A stretch of 64,000 nt of DNA, taken from Trema orientale. Lineage: Eukaryota > Streptophyta > Magnoliopsida > Rosales > Cannabaceae. Location: contig JXTC01000569.1 in NCBI GenBank assembly GCA_002914845.1, positions 62,001 through 126,000 on the forward strand. Reading direction: 5' to 3'. Positions 12,523 through 26,724 of the stretch are shown one piece after another; within the stretch, counting starts at the first letter, position 1; every line of letters begins with the position of its first letter. The position numbers and the translations under genes are program-made. Below the pieces are notes generated by a model, which saw only the letters and a program-made list of their open reading frames with translations, made no database searches and was not told the DNA's origin.

Positions 12523-12576
12523 NNNNNNNNNNNNNNNNNNNNNNNNNNNNNNNNNNNNNNNNNNNNNNNNNNNNNN
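12523..12576. other. Assembly gap (54 N)
   Basis: A run of N interrupts the first exon of the STN8-like gene, inside or just before the transit peptide. The true gap size may not be 54. Confidence 0.99.
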
Positions 12577-12619
12577 AGATGATAATGATAATGATTTGAG
12601 TACTTCAAAAAATAAATAA

Positions 12620-13288
12620 ATAATAAATGTACACTATTTAATTTTCTCTCTTTATTTTTTTATTATAAAAAGACGTGCAAAATTATTTTTAATCGACTAA
12701 AAAATACCTAAGTAAAAAAAGCTAATGATATTAATAGCTTATGAATTATATCTGTTGTATCAGTTTAATCCCTGAATATTTAACTTATATAGTAATAACT
12801 CACGAATTACATAATTATTGCAGCAATGACCTTTTTGTCACAAACTGTTAAATATTTAACAAAAATAAGTCCATTACAGAGTAGATAGTTTAGTAACTGT
12901 GGTAAAAAATGAGACTCTAAATTTTTAACTTATACAGTAGAATACTAAGTCTTATACAATTATTATAGCAATAACTATTTTTTTTATAACCTGTTAATTT
13001 TTTAATAAAAATGAGTCATGTGCAAAGCACACAGTTTAGTAACTATGACTGAAAATGAGATTCTGGCTCATAGAAGTAAATAATGCATAATTATATGTTT
13101 TGTCCATAACTATATTCTATTAAAAATCTAATAGTTTGTGACAAAAAGGTCATTGTTGTAATAATTGTATAATTCATAGACTATTATTGTATAAGTTGAA
13201 AGTTCAAAGAGCAAAATGATACAATGAGTATATTTTGGGGATCATTATAATATTTAACCCTAAAAAAATATCTACTGAATTGGTGATA
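12620..13288. mobile_element. MITE of the GTAGGTATTTTTTT family, split by a nested insertion
   Basis: 12620-12720 (CTCTCTTTATTTT, AAAAGACGTGC, AAATACCTAAGTAAAAAAA) matches the right half of the element at 1683-1898. The matching right end, AAAAAAATATCTACTGAATTGG, follows only at about 13260-13288. The element between is a separate foldback unit. The left half lies towards the N gap and is not recognisable. Confidence 0.6.
12721..13260. mobile_element. Foldback element with an internal direct repeat
   Basis: The stretch around CAATGACCTTTTTGTCACAAACT (12828-12850) is found inverted at about 13130-13160, and the flanking sequence pairs for more than 100 bases. A second direct, diverged copy of the left unit lies at about 12920-13070 (GAGTCATGTGCAAAGC, TAGTAACTATGACT). 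The structure is therefore two direct units and one inverted unit. Confidence 0.65.
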
Positions 13289-14865
13289 TTATTTAATATT
13301 CATATTTTCTCATTCCAAATATGGTTGGGTTAGGGTATTCATTTAGAGTTAGTTGCTACAAACTATTTGAATCAATCCAAATGCAAATGCATATTGTGAA
13401 ATAGGAATTATGAAATAGGAATTAGGGGTGATTGTCGATCGAATTGGACAGATTATACAACCCACCCAACCCAACTAAATGAATTTCTGGTTGCATTTTT
13501 GCAACTCGTAACTCATCCACTAAAAGGAAATTTCCTTCATAATTCGTCCAAAATTTTTATCGGGTTGGTCAGGTTAGAGTCTTATAGTAAATTTTGGGCC
13601 TATTTTCAGTCAATGTCTGCTTTTCAAATACTGTAGCAAAATAATTGATTTATCTGTGTATGTATCAAATGTAAAATATGACGTACTTAGTTTAAAAATT
13701 AATATACTTAGTACATAAACAAAAATTAGTATATAAGTAGATATACCAAAGTACATATTGCATTAGGCGGCTAAAAACCAACGAACAAACCGACCAAATT
13801 TTGGATGATCGAGTTGCTTCCAACTCGAGTTGTTTTCAAGTTATTCAGATTGTCAATTGTTCGAGTTAGCCAGGCTGCCAAATTTTTTTCTCACCTTACC
13901 AGGCCTTCATTCGGCTTCTTAAGTTTAAAAGCTTGTTCTTGTTTGCATAGAATATCATGAGTTTGTCCCTCCAAAAAAAACAAAAAAAAAAAAAGAAAAA
14001 TAAAAAATTTGAACCTTTAGAGGCTCTTCCAGAAAATTAAAACCCACATTACTTATTCAAAAAGAGCTTAAGTTAAAAGGGTGAATTTCAAAAGAATACC
14101 CTAAAGTTTGAATATTCTGCAATTCAAACTCTTAAGTTTGGACTCTGCAACTTTTTAACTAATTTTAATAACAAAAAAACAATAATATCATCCATTAAAA
14201 CTAGATTAGTCATTATTATTCTATTTAATTTTAAGGATATTATTGTCTTTTACTAATAAAAATTATTCAAAAAATCAATTCAAGATATTAATTTTTAAAA
14301 ATTTCTTAATTTCAGAGAATTATTTTGCAAAGTCCAAGTTTAAATTGCAAAACACCCAATGCTCATGGTATTTTTTTGCAATTTACCATTACTTAAAATA
14401 TAAAGATGGTTTAGATTTAGGCAAATTTAATGACACTTTTTTTTTAAAAAACTTCCAATTTATCTTTATATTAGAAAATGGCCAGATAAAATCTTATTTA
14501 TATTCTAAAAGGCTCTTCAACATATGACTTTTGTTTTTTAACAAAGAAAGAAAGAAATAATTCTTGGGAGGTGTCATAACCAAACAATAAATTGAAAGCT
14601 ATGAGGATCATTCTTGGGAGGTGTCATAACCAAACAATAAATTGAAAGCTATGAGGATCAGAAGTTAATACTAGCCCGAAAAGATTAATATCCATAATAT
14701 TGTAGGTAGCAGACTAATAAACAAATATATAGATAGCCAAACAACCGGCGAGAAACAGTGAACAGACTAATAAATATTCGAGGAACAACAATACAAGGCT
14801 TAGGATCGCTCAGTGAGTACAGTTCTCAAGTGTTTGAAAAATTATCTTAAATAACTTGCATCTTA
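13289..14865. other. AT-rich intergenic sequence
   Basis: No supported gene. It contains poly-A tracts near 13972-14000 and a 50-bp tandem duplication. Confidence 0.7.
14561..14660. repeat. Perfect 50-bp tandem duplication
   Basis: Two identical 50-bp units, each starting TTCTTGGGAGGTGTCATAAC, lie at 14561-14610 and 14611-14660. Confidence 0.95.
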
Positions 14866-18775
<3,910 letters not shown>

Positions 18776-19640
18776 GTTGGGCAAGTACAAAGTGAGGAAG
18801 CAAGACGCAGTTAAGGAAGGTCCGCGTCGATCTCAGCTACGGGTTAATCACCTCAAAAGCCCCCCACAAACCAACTGCCGAAGGACTCCTGTCAATGGCC
18901 TTAATCAAGAGGAAGTTCACGAATGCGAAAGGGGTTCCCAAGAATTTCGGCAGCAAGGAGAACAGAATCCAGTAAAAGCAAAGGTCGTTCTTGTTTCCCG
19001 ATTTACAGGAAACCACGGATACTTCAGTAGTCGTTGAATTCATGAAGATCAAGCTGTCAAATCTGCAGACCAAAGGGTCAAACAGAAGCAATTAATTAAA
19101 CAAGTCAAGTACCTAATACAAAACGATTGAATAACACACGCTTGAAATTTGGGAGAAAAACAAAATCAAAATTGAAAGAATATAATTTAAGAACGAAATA
19201 GATACAATTAAATTAGGGGTCTGGTTGAAAAAGTATTACAACGATCAATATCATCAATTTGAATGATGGGCATCAAAACCTAAAACATCTAAATCTAAAA
19301 CGAAATTTGCGATAATATTGTCTTCAATGAAATTAATATTTCAAATTTCGAGAAAAAGGGTTTTTTTTTTTTTTTTAAAAAAAAAAAGCGCAACACTTGA
19401 ACAATTCTTGTCTCACGATCGGATCTCATTTCAAATTTCGATGATTTTCCCAGGGATTCTCGGGAACCAAACACCAAATCTAAAGAGGAGGAGGAGAAAC
19501 TTACCTGTGGAGGTTGCGGAAGGGAAAGCCAGGAAGGAATGCGTTTTGGGAAGTCTTTTTTGGTGTCTATCGTCGATCGAACGCGTCGCTTCGCCACTTA
19601 TATCTGTTGTTTGTTGTTACGGAACGCCAAGTTGAGAGAT
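18776..19640 (-). promoter_or_regulatory. S6K 5' leader with a leader intron
   Basis: A good donor (CCACAG/GTAAGT, exon edge at 19505) and acceptor (TTTGGTCTGCAG, exon edge at 19057) define a leader intron of about 447 bp. Leader exon 1 would run from 19505 to somewhere near 19600-19640. Leader exon 2 is 18776-19057 and joins the coding exon directly. I saw no ATG in 19505-19560. Confidence 0.65.
18837..19043 (-). CDS. Upstream ORF (68 codons) in the S6K leader
   Basis: ATG at 19041-19043 (weak context, T at -3) opens a frame beginning MNSTTTEVSVVSCKSGNKND and ending ...GAFEVINP at 18837, 61 bases before the S6K start. The middle is hydrophobic (FYWILFSLLPKFLG, FAFVNFLL). It lies wholly in leader exon 2. 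I do not recognise it as a known conserved peptide uORF. It could lower S6K translation or require reinitiation. Confidence 0.5.
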   Translation of the reverse strand: MNSTTTEVSVVSCKSGNKNDLCFYWILFSLLPKFLGTPFAFVNFLLIKAIDRSPSAVGLWGAFEVINP

Positions 19641-20044
19641 GTGGCTCTAGGAAATGATGCTTTCGCATCAGGCAGGGCAGCCCAATGTAACACGTGGCGC
19701 GTTATCAGTGGGTGTCCACTAAAACTAACTTTATTGAATGTCTTTTGACTATTTAGAATATAAAAGAGAATAATACCCCGCCCGAATATGCCTCTCGGAT
19801 TTGGATCTCCTTTTGCAATTGTGCATTACGATTTCTTCCCTAAACGTCATACGTGTCTCGTTTTTAAACTTACTTTAGTAGATGACCTAAAAAAAAAAAA
19901 GCCACCGGAGTGGCTACCTTTTCTGAGTGTGACCATAGGAACTCCAGCTCTGTTAAAGAATGTTCGCTAAGATGTTACAGGCATGTAGCCTCCACCGAGC
20001 GATGAAATGCGTCATATAAACCCTATCTGAACAACTAGTGAAAA

Positions 20045-20150
20045 CGGCATCCTGAAGGCCGAGAACCAGTTAAAGAATATTCGTTCGGCATCCTGAAGGC
20101 CGAGAACCAGTTAAAGAATATTCGTTCGGCACCTTAGAGACCGAGAACGG
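20045..20150. repeat. 41-bp tandem repeat, two full copies and one partial
   Basis: Units starting CGGCATCCTGAAGGCCGAG lie at 20045 and 20086; a diverged third, CGGCACCTTAGAGACCGAG, begins at 20127. Confidence 0.92.
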
Positions 20151-20652
20151 AGCACTGGGTTGATAAGTAGGTACCCTTACATTTAAAACTCTCAAAAAAG
20201 TCACCCAAATTCGAATCTGCGACCTCGAGCTTCCAGGATAACAGCGCTGCTACTTATTCGGTGGTGACTTAGTAGATGAACTATTTCTTAAATTATAGCT
20301 TAATGGAATATCTACAGTTTAATTTCCTTTTTTGCGTCTGTTTTTTTTAATAGCTTAATATGTCTTTTTTTTTTTGAGCTAATCTCCATTTGTTAGTTAA
20401 GAAATTTTTGAATTTATTATATTTTTTTTTAACTCTGTGTGATCATAAAATTATAGAAAATGAATTTTACCGTTGTTAATGGTAAATCACTATTAAAAAG
20501 ATATTTTCACATAAATTAACAATTTATGATCTTCACTTTTAGTAAAAATATCTTTTCAACCCTAGCCCTTAGTATGTCTTTTTATTATTTTGGTGTAGGT
20601 ATACTAATCAAGTTTTTAGTTTTTACACAAGTATTATTATTACTATTATTAG

Positions 20653-21013
20653 AGATAATATCACTTTTATACCTTGTACTTTGACACTTTGTTCAGTTTG
20701 TACTTTGTGTTTTGGTTATTATCAACATTGACCCTTAGATTTAATATTTGTTATAAATTTATCCCATGACACTAATTTAGAGCAGTTAATTTACTAAGAT
20801 GATTTAATAGACTTATTCTCAGATCAGTTTTTATATGGTTTATTTTCAATTTTTTAACGGTATTTTGGTGAATTAACTGCTCTAAATTGGTGTTATGGTA
20901 TAAATTTGTAAAAGATTTCAAATCTAAAGGTCAATATTGATAATAACCAAAATATACAGTACAATTTGAACAAAACGTCAAAATGCATGATATAAAAGTG
21001 ATATTTATTATCC
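20653..21013. mobile_element. Foldback MITE of about 360 bp
   Basis: The left end (GATAATATCACTTTTATACC) is mirrored by the right end (TATAAAAGTGATATTTATTATC). The arms pair over more than 150 bases, including GGTTATTATCAACATTGACC against GGTCAATATTGATAATAACC and AATTTAGAGCAGTTAATT against AATTAACTGCTCTAAATT. No coding capacity. Confidence 0.88.
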
Positions 21014-21364
21014 CTTAATATTATTATGCAAATTAATTCTTTAAGTTTGGTAGATATCATTTTACCTGTAATAGATAAGTTTATAACTTTAGTTAATCTA
21101 ACTTCGAAAATGATGCTTTCAGTAGTAAAATTGAAAAATTGTGTTCCAAGGGTGCTTTTTTTGTGATTGGATCAGGGAAAAATTAATTAAGCATAAGAAT
21201 ACTTAATTAATTATAAGCAAAATAATGGTAGAAAATAGAGAAAATGATGTAGAAAATTGTAGCAATACAATTCCACGTGTCAGAAAATTATTGCGTCCTT
21301 GACAGCTCAATCTGCAAGTAAACAGGTGTGGATGGTTTCAATGACCATCACCATATGTTAAATA

Positions 21365-21552
21365 GCCAGTATTTCTGATATAGGTGATACTGTCAATATG
21401 GTCAGAAACAAACAAAAAGACGGTTAGTTTTTCTGACATAGGTGATTCCAGCCATTCGGTCAAAAATATAAATAAACAATACTAAAAATATAAATAATTA
21501 GAAAATTAGATCTTTAACAGAGGTGATTCTAGCTATATTGTCAAAGATAAAA
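21365..21552. repeat. Three degenerate direct repeats
   Basis: The motif (TTTCTGACATAGGTGATTCC, then about 9 bases, then GGTCAAAAA) occurs at about 21372, 21438 and 21510 with substitutions. The ends of each unit can pair (TCTGA and GGTCAGA). It may be a subterminal repeat array of a DNA transposon, but I found no ends. Confidence 0.5.
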
Positions 21553-21768
21553 AAAAAAAAATGAAAGTACTGAATTTAACGTGAACAGTTGTAAACAAGG
21601 GTTGTATTCGCTACAACTCAACTTGCTAAACAACTCAGAATCATGGATCTGCGGTATTTAAAGTACAGAATTTAAATGTTAGCACAATATATATTGTTAG
21701 CACCCTGTAAATATTTAGAATAATAGAAAATAATAGGATGAGTAGCTCAACATTACCAAAACTTGCAC

Positions 21769-21801
<33 letters not shown>
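21769..21801. repeat. (AAT)n microsatellite
   Basis: About eleven AAT units in a row. Confidence 0.95.
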
Positions 21802-21802
<1 letters not shown>

Positions 21803-22922
21803 TGCTAATAATAATAAATATTAATATTAATATGCATATTGGTGCATGTACGGTTGGGTATTAGGCTAAGGTTTGAAAGGAAGAGTTGATATAAAAATGG
21901 GTTTATGTGTTTAATAGGGTAGGAAGTCAAAAGCTGAGACAATACGAGAGAATGAGAGAACAAAAGGTTGATGGGATGTAGGAAAAAGCAAAAGAGACGT
22001 GGTATTCGTATGAAGTGAAAAAGGGAACCGTGAGTTGGTCAATAAAGAAAAAGGTAAGAGAAATAATCAGAAGTAGAAGGAGAATAGAATTCTCTAGCAT
22101 TTAATATCCTTCAAGTACAAAGCCCTTAAGCATATTTATAGGCGCAGGAAGATAAAATTTGCCGCATATTGCATGGCCTTAAAGCATAGTGTTTCGACAC
22201 CTTTCATTTTGAGGTGTCACCTAGACAATAGTAATATTTTAGATCTTGACACATAGTCATTATAGCTGGTAAAATTGATGCGTGTCCAAATTCGTAGGCG
22301 GCAGAAGTTATCTTGATCTTGACACATGGCACTTTTTTATTGGCTGCTCCAATAATATCTGTTTAATTGTTTCCATTCGGTGTTAACGAGTGGCCGAAAA
22401 TACTTTTAATTGGGTGTTGATATCTCAACACAAATAAGATCTTTAAATGGTCTTTAACTTCTTGTTGACATGGCATAAAAAAAATGACACGTTAAATTTT
22501 CTTAATTGACCCCATATTGCACAAGTATTACATTATTTGTGACTTAATATTTTAGTTAGTGACTAATTATAAAAATTTTGTCACACCCCAAAATAAATTG
22601 TTTCCATATATTTTAGTACATATGTTAATAGTCTATAAACATTAATTTTTTAGTTGGTATATCCATTGATATACTTAATACATCATGTAGTCCAAATTAT
22701 ACGTTGTTCCTTTAATGTTGTGCCGGAACTCATGTTCATTTGTCTAAAATGCATTATATGAGGACATTATAATAGGTTTACTGTGCGATTGCTTTATTAA
22801 TATCTACATCAACAAAAATTTGGTATACATATTGATAATTAATAACACAAAGTTAGTATATACGAAAATATACCGAATAAATATATAGAAATACCAAGAG
22901 AAAAAAGAGATGTACAACATCC

Positions 22923-23035
22923 TGGAATCAATAGATCAAGAAACAAGAATGAGATAAATAATATGAAACCAATTGAAAGAATCAATAGATCAACAAACAA
23001 GAATGAGATAAATAATATGAAACAAATTGAAAAAT
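22923..23035. repeat. Tandem duplication of about 55 bp
   Basis: GAATCAATAGATCAAGAAAC...AATAATATGAAACCAATTGA is repeated almost exactly by the next unit (GAATCAATAGATCAACAAAC...). Confidence 0.8.
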
Positions 23036-23225
23036 AGATAAAAAGAAGGAAATCTAAGATAGTTGTAACAAACTATTGAATCAACGTGGTTATAGATGGT
23101 AAGAATATGCTGGGATCTCTATCCTCCATAAAAATTGCATTTGGTGTGTAGTGATAAAGCTAATCAAGTATAAGACAAGATTAATAGATACTATAAATAA
23201 TTAGTTGTGACATGACATTCTGCTC

Positions 23226-23460
23226 AATAAATTCCGTTGGATTACATTAGGTTTGCTAGTATAAAAACAGATTTAGCAGGTGTGAGTATGATGATTAGTG
23301 CACAGGTGAATGCGTATGAGTGAATTAAATAGGTTAGCCAAAAAGAAGAAGTAAGCTCCGCTGGATTACGCTAGGCCTCTGCTAGTATAAAATATAATTT
23401 AGAATATGAAAACTAGATGCTCAATACACAACTGAATACATATATAAATATATGAGTTGG
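23226..23460. repeat. Degenerate tandem duplication of about 125 bp
   Basis: Units starting TTCCGTTGGATTACATTAGG (about 23230) and CTCCGCTGGATTACGCTAGG (about 23356) share the following CTAGTATAAAA and the weaker similarity beyond it. Confidence 0.6.
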
Positions 23461-24344
23461 ATGAATAGTTATCTTAAATATAAATAAACTGTAAACTCGA
23501 CCATTTTGGTGGCTAGATCATCCTTTAGGTTTGTAATAATATTGTTCAGACGACATGATAAATATGACGATCAATGAATGTTGTTTTCCTCGAGAATTTT
23601 GCAAGTGGGAGTGACTAAATTTCATATGAGAATAGTAAGCACAACTGAAAATAATGAATGCAAAATGTAGGACGGTAGGGTAATCGAAAGACTTGCCCAG
23701 GAGATGGTAATAATTCAGACGAAGCCTGCGCTTCTTGTAATAAAAGCAAATGTACTTAAATACTTTCAGGGCATTATTCTTACACTTGGTTAGGGACTCA
23801 TTTTCAATTTTCTAGTACAGTTATCCTTACATTCTGTAAAGAGTATTTTTTTCAGCCTTTTGCATTTTTTCCATTTTCTTTCTTCTCTCTTATGTTCTAT
23901 AATTTTGCCAAAGTGCCCAAATCCTCCTCCGTTCTCTTTTTGTTGTCTACATTGATAGGCAATATTCCATGTCCATCTTTTTCTTTGCTATGCCCATTAT
24001 TTGGGCTAAATGGGTAAGTTTATGAGTTATCCCATAGTTACTGGAAAGTGGAATAAAGAGGATTTTAATTCCATCAGGACGAAAAATAAATGAGGGAGAT
24101 GGGGATGTAATTGGGAGTTAAAGTATGTCCACTGTTATTATTGTGTTGTATCATGTCCTCATAAATTTTTATACACATCATCTTAAAAAGAATCCCAGTA
24201 ATAGATATCATGCGCCTATATTTGGGTTAAACACTGCAACATCTTAATTAGGTGATATGACAAAATATAACTGAATTGACAGACAATCAAAAATTGATGT
24301 GTAACCTCCAACCCTTTTACCCTTTCTTTCTTTATTTATTTTCA

Positions 24345-24785
24345 CACTTTTTTTTTTTTGGTGGCCGAAAAAAACTCAACAACTTTTCCCCGAAAAAGTA
24401 ACCAAAAAAAAAATAAAAAAATAGCAAAAAAAAAGGGAACAAAAAAAAAAAAAAACCTCCAAAAAGAAGAAAATGAAAAAAAAAAAAAAAAGGAACCGAA
24501 AAAAAATAATTCCTGAAAAAACAAACGGGCAACGGGAAAGAAAGAATTGGCGCCGTTCAAAAAAAAACCAAACAACCAAAAAAAAAGCAAAAGAAACCAA
24601 AAAAACCCCTAACCCAACCAATTAAAACAACTCAACAATTCAAAAACAAAAAACGCAAAAAAAAGAACCAATAAAATCCCAATTTTGAAAAGAAAAAAGG
24701 AAGCAAAACCAAAAAAAAAAACCCAAAAAAAAAAAAAAACAAATTAATAAAAAAAAAAAAAAACAGCTTGATAAAATAAGATAAA
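24345..24785. other. Extreme A-rich stretch, probable low-quality consensus
   Basis: About 440 bases made mostly of A homopolymers of 4-17 bases broken by short CC, GG, GAA or CAA interruptions. It does not resemble the surrounding 60-65% AT sequence and lies just beyond the 3' end of the coiled-coil gene. No gene is supported on either strand. Confidence 0.7.
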
Positions 24786-24793
24786 AAAAAGTA

Positions 24794-25654
24794 TCACTTT
24801 TTCTCTTGAACAAGTTCTGGCGAAGCCGGACTGATTACTTCCTGTAATGCGTTTTCACCAACAGATTCCTCCCTAACCTCATTTTTCAATTCCTGAAAAG
24901 TAATCAAAAGAAAGAAAGGAAAAAAAAAGAAGAAGAAGAAAAAGAAAATGAACAGAATGTGGTTTAATCAATTCAGATTGTCGTTTGATAAAAAAAGGGA
25001 GTTTTCAGAGTCAGCGAATAGTTTACCTGCGATCCAGATTCAGGGGCCTTCTTTGCGCTTAACTTCTCTCTAAGGGACCGAATTGGAGAATATCTCTGTT
25101 TGGGAAAATACTTTGTTTTATTAATATTTTAAAAATGAGAATTTAAATTCAAAATATTATACGGTAGATTCCAACCAAAAAAAAAAAAAAAAAAATTCAC
25201 AGAAGAAAATAGTGGTTACCAGAGATTGAGAATGGAGTTGGTTCAACCTGTACAATCGATCGACCTCGATTTCGAGGTTCTTCTGGATCTCTGCTCTCTT
25301 CTCCAGTTCCTTCATCTGCAAATCAAAGATGTCATCCTTTTCCTTGAGCATCTTCTCTGTTCTCTCTCGATCCACTCTCAGTCTCTCCAGCCTCTTCCTG
25401 ATCGCGCTCAGCTCCTCCGCCAGCGACGCGTCGAACGATCCGATCTTCGTCGGAGCCGCCAAAACCCGATGCTTCTCTTTGTTCAGCTCCCCTTGGCCGC
25501 TGACGGGAGAGACCTCGACGCGTTCTTTCTTCGGCTTTGCTTTCCAAGAATCGACTATCGGATTCGCCTGAAAGTTCTTCGGCTGGAGAGGTCTCCGGCC
25601 ACTCTTTGGCCGGAGTTTCTGATCTCCGGCAACCGGATATTTAGCCGCTAGCAT
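24794..25654 (-). CDS. Small coiled-coil protein of unknown function
   Basis: Three exons: 25220-25654, 25027-25095, 24794-24892; 200 aa. I do not recognise the family. The N-terminus is basic and proline-containing (RPKSGRRPLQPKNF). Residues about 78-140 are a charged heptad-like coiled coil (AEELSAIRKRLERLRVDRER, EKMLKEKDDIFDLQMKELEK, IEVDRLYRLNQL). Exon 2 encodes a short basic motif (RYSPIRSLREKLSAKK), and exon 3 an acidic C-terminus (ELVQEKK). Splice sites are standard (CTG/GTAACC, AACAG/AGA, CAG/GTAAAC, TTCAG/GAA). The first exon is GC-richer than its surroundings, as for a real gene. It may be a cytoskeletal or chromosome-associated plant protein; that is a guess. No paralogue lies in the window. 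Confidence 0.82.
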
Positions 25655-26724
25655 TTTCGGACGATGAGCTTATTTCTGTTGGAGGGAAGAGAGAGAAAAA
25701 GAATGGAAAGGGATAGTAAAACCGAGACGAGATGAGATGAGCGATTTGATTTTGAAAATAGAGGCGCGTTAACGGCTATAAGTTGGATGTCATTAATGTT
25801 TTTTTATTAATAAAATAATCCCCAGAGGCCTTTGAAAAAATTATTTTATTTTGAAAAATAAAATAAAATAAAATAGGAGTTTTGGTCTTCGTCCCTATTC
25901 CCCGGTGGGACCCAAAAGGGCCAAGGAGACGTCTCAGACTCAGAAGATTCTCGTCGTTTTGTGGAACGACAATGAAATGTCATAATGATGAAATGACGTA
26001 TAATAGAACAACAAAACGACAATTGATTACTGTAGTCACGTCCCAGACTCAGAAGATTCTCGTCGTTTTGCGGAACGGCAATGTGATGTCGTAATGATGA
26101 AGTGACGTATAATGGAGCAACAAAACGACAATTGATTAGTCTAGTTCAGAAGAATACGACAGGAAGCTTTCCTCGTTCGAAGAGCGACAATGGTCGAGCG
26201 TACCAAAAGAGTGAGGTAAAGACAATCGAGGATGAGAGAGAATAAATATTCCAATAAGAAAAGACAACGACTGAAGACCTGCAGATCGACGATGAGGACG
26301 AAGAAAAAGAATCTAATTGCGACTTGAAGAAACGAGAATATAGTAGTAAGCACCAACGGTGCAAAAGTTGACATTAAAGTGCCGATATATTTCTCAATGT
26401 CCAGTCTCTTGCAAACCACAAGCCAAAAGATTAATCACATGAATTACTATATCCATTTCATCGTGCTATCATCCTTTCTAACTCATATTCAATTCTATAT
26501 ACAAAATTATATATACAAGAAATGTGTGCTCAAGAGAGGAGGAAAATGGATCCGCCAAATTACAGCACCCAACCGTTTGAAACACCTTTGTATTTGTATA
26601 GATACAGTAACAGCTTAGTCCGCCAAAAGAAAACGAACAAATAAGGAAAAATGCGTACGAAACTTAGGACTGATTCCATGTATAATGTATGCAGCTGTGT
26701 GAAGATGACAACATCACAGAATGA
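25655..26724. other. Intergenic, upstream of the coiled-coil gene
   Basis: Contains the 109-bp tandem duplication; no supported gene. The PRC-barrel gene's 3' UTR probably occupies the right edge. Confidence 0.6.
25930..26147. repeat. 109-bp tandem duplication, about 90% identical
   Basis: CAGACTCAGAAGATTCTCGT and CAACAAAACGACAATTGATT each occur twice at a spacing of 109 bp. Many of the differences are A/G or C/T transitions. Confidence 0.92.

Larger units (their letters stand above)
19641..24343. other. Long intergenic region, repeats only
   Basis: No gene supported. It holds a 41-bp tandem repeat, a foldback MITE, an (AAT)n tract and several degenerate direct repeats, listed separately. 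Scattered short open frames have no recognisable domain. Confidence 0.65.

Noticed and set aside
12416..12619. Plus-strand open frame across the N gap
   Set aside because: Shadow of the STN8-like exon, and it includes unknown bases.
24332..24621. Phe-rich open frames on the minus strand
   Set aside because: They are translations of A/T homopolymers.
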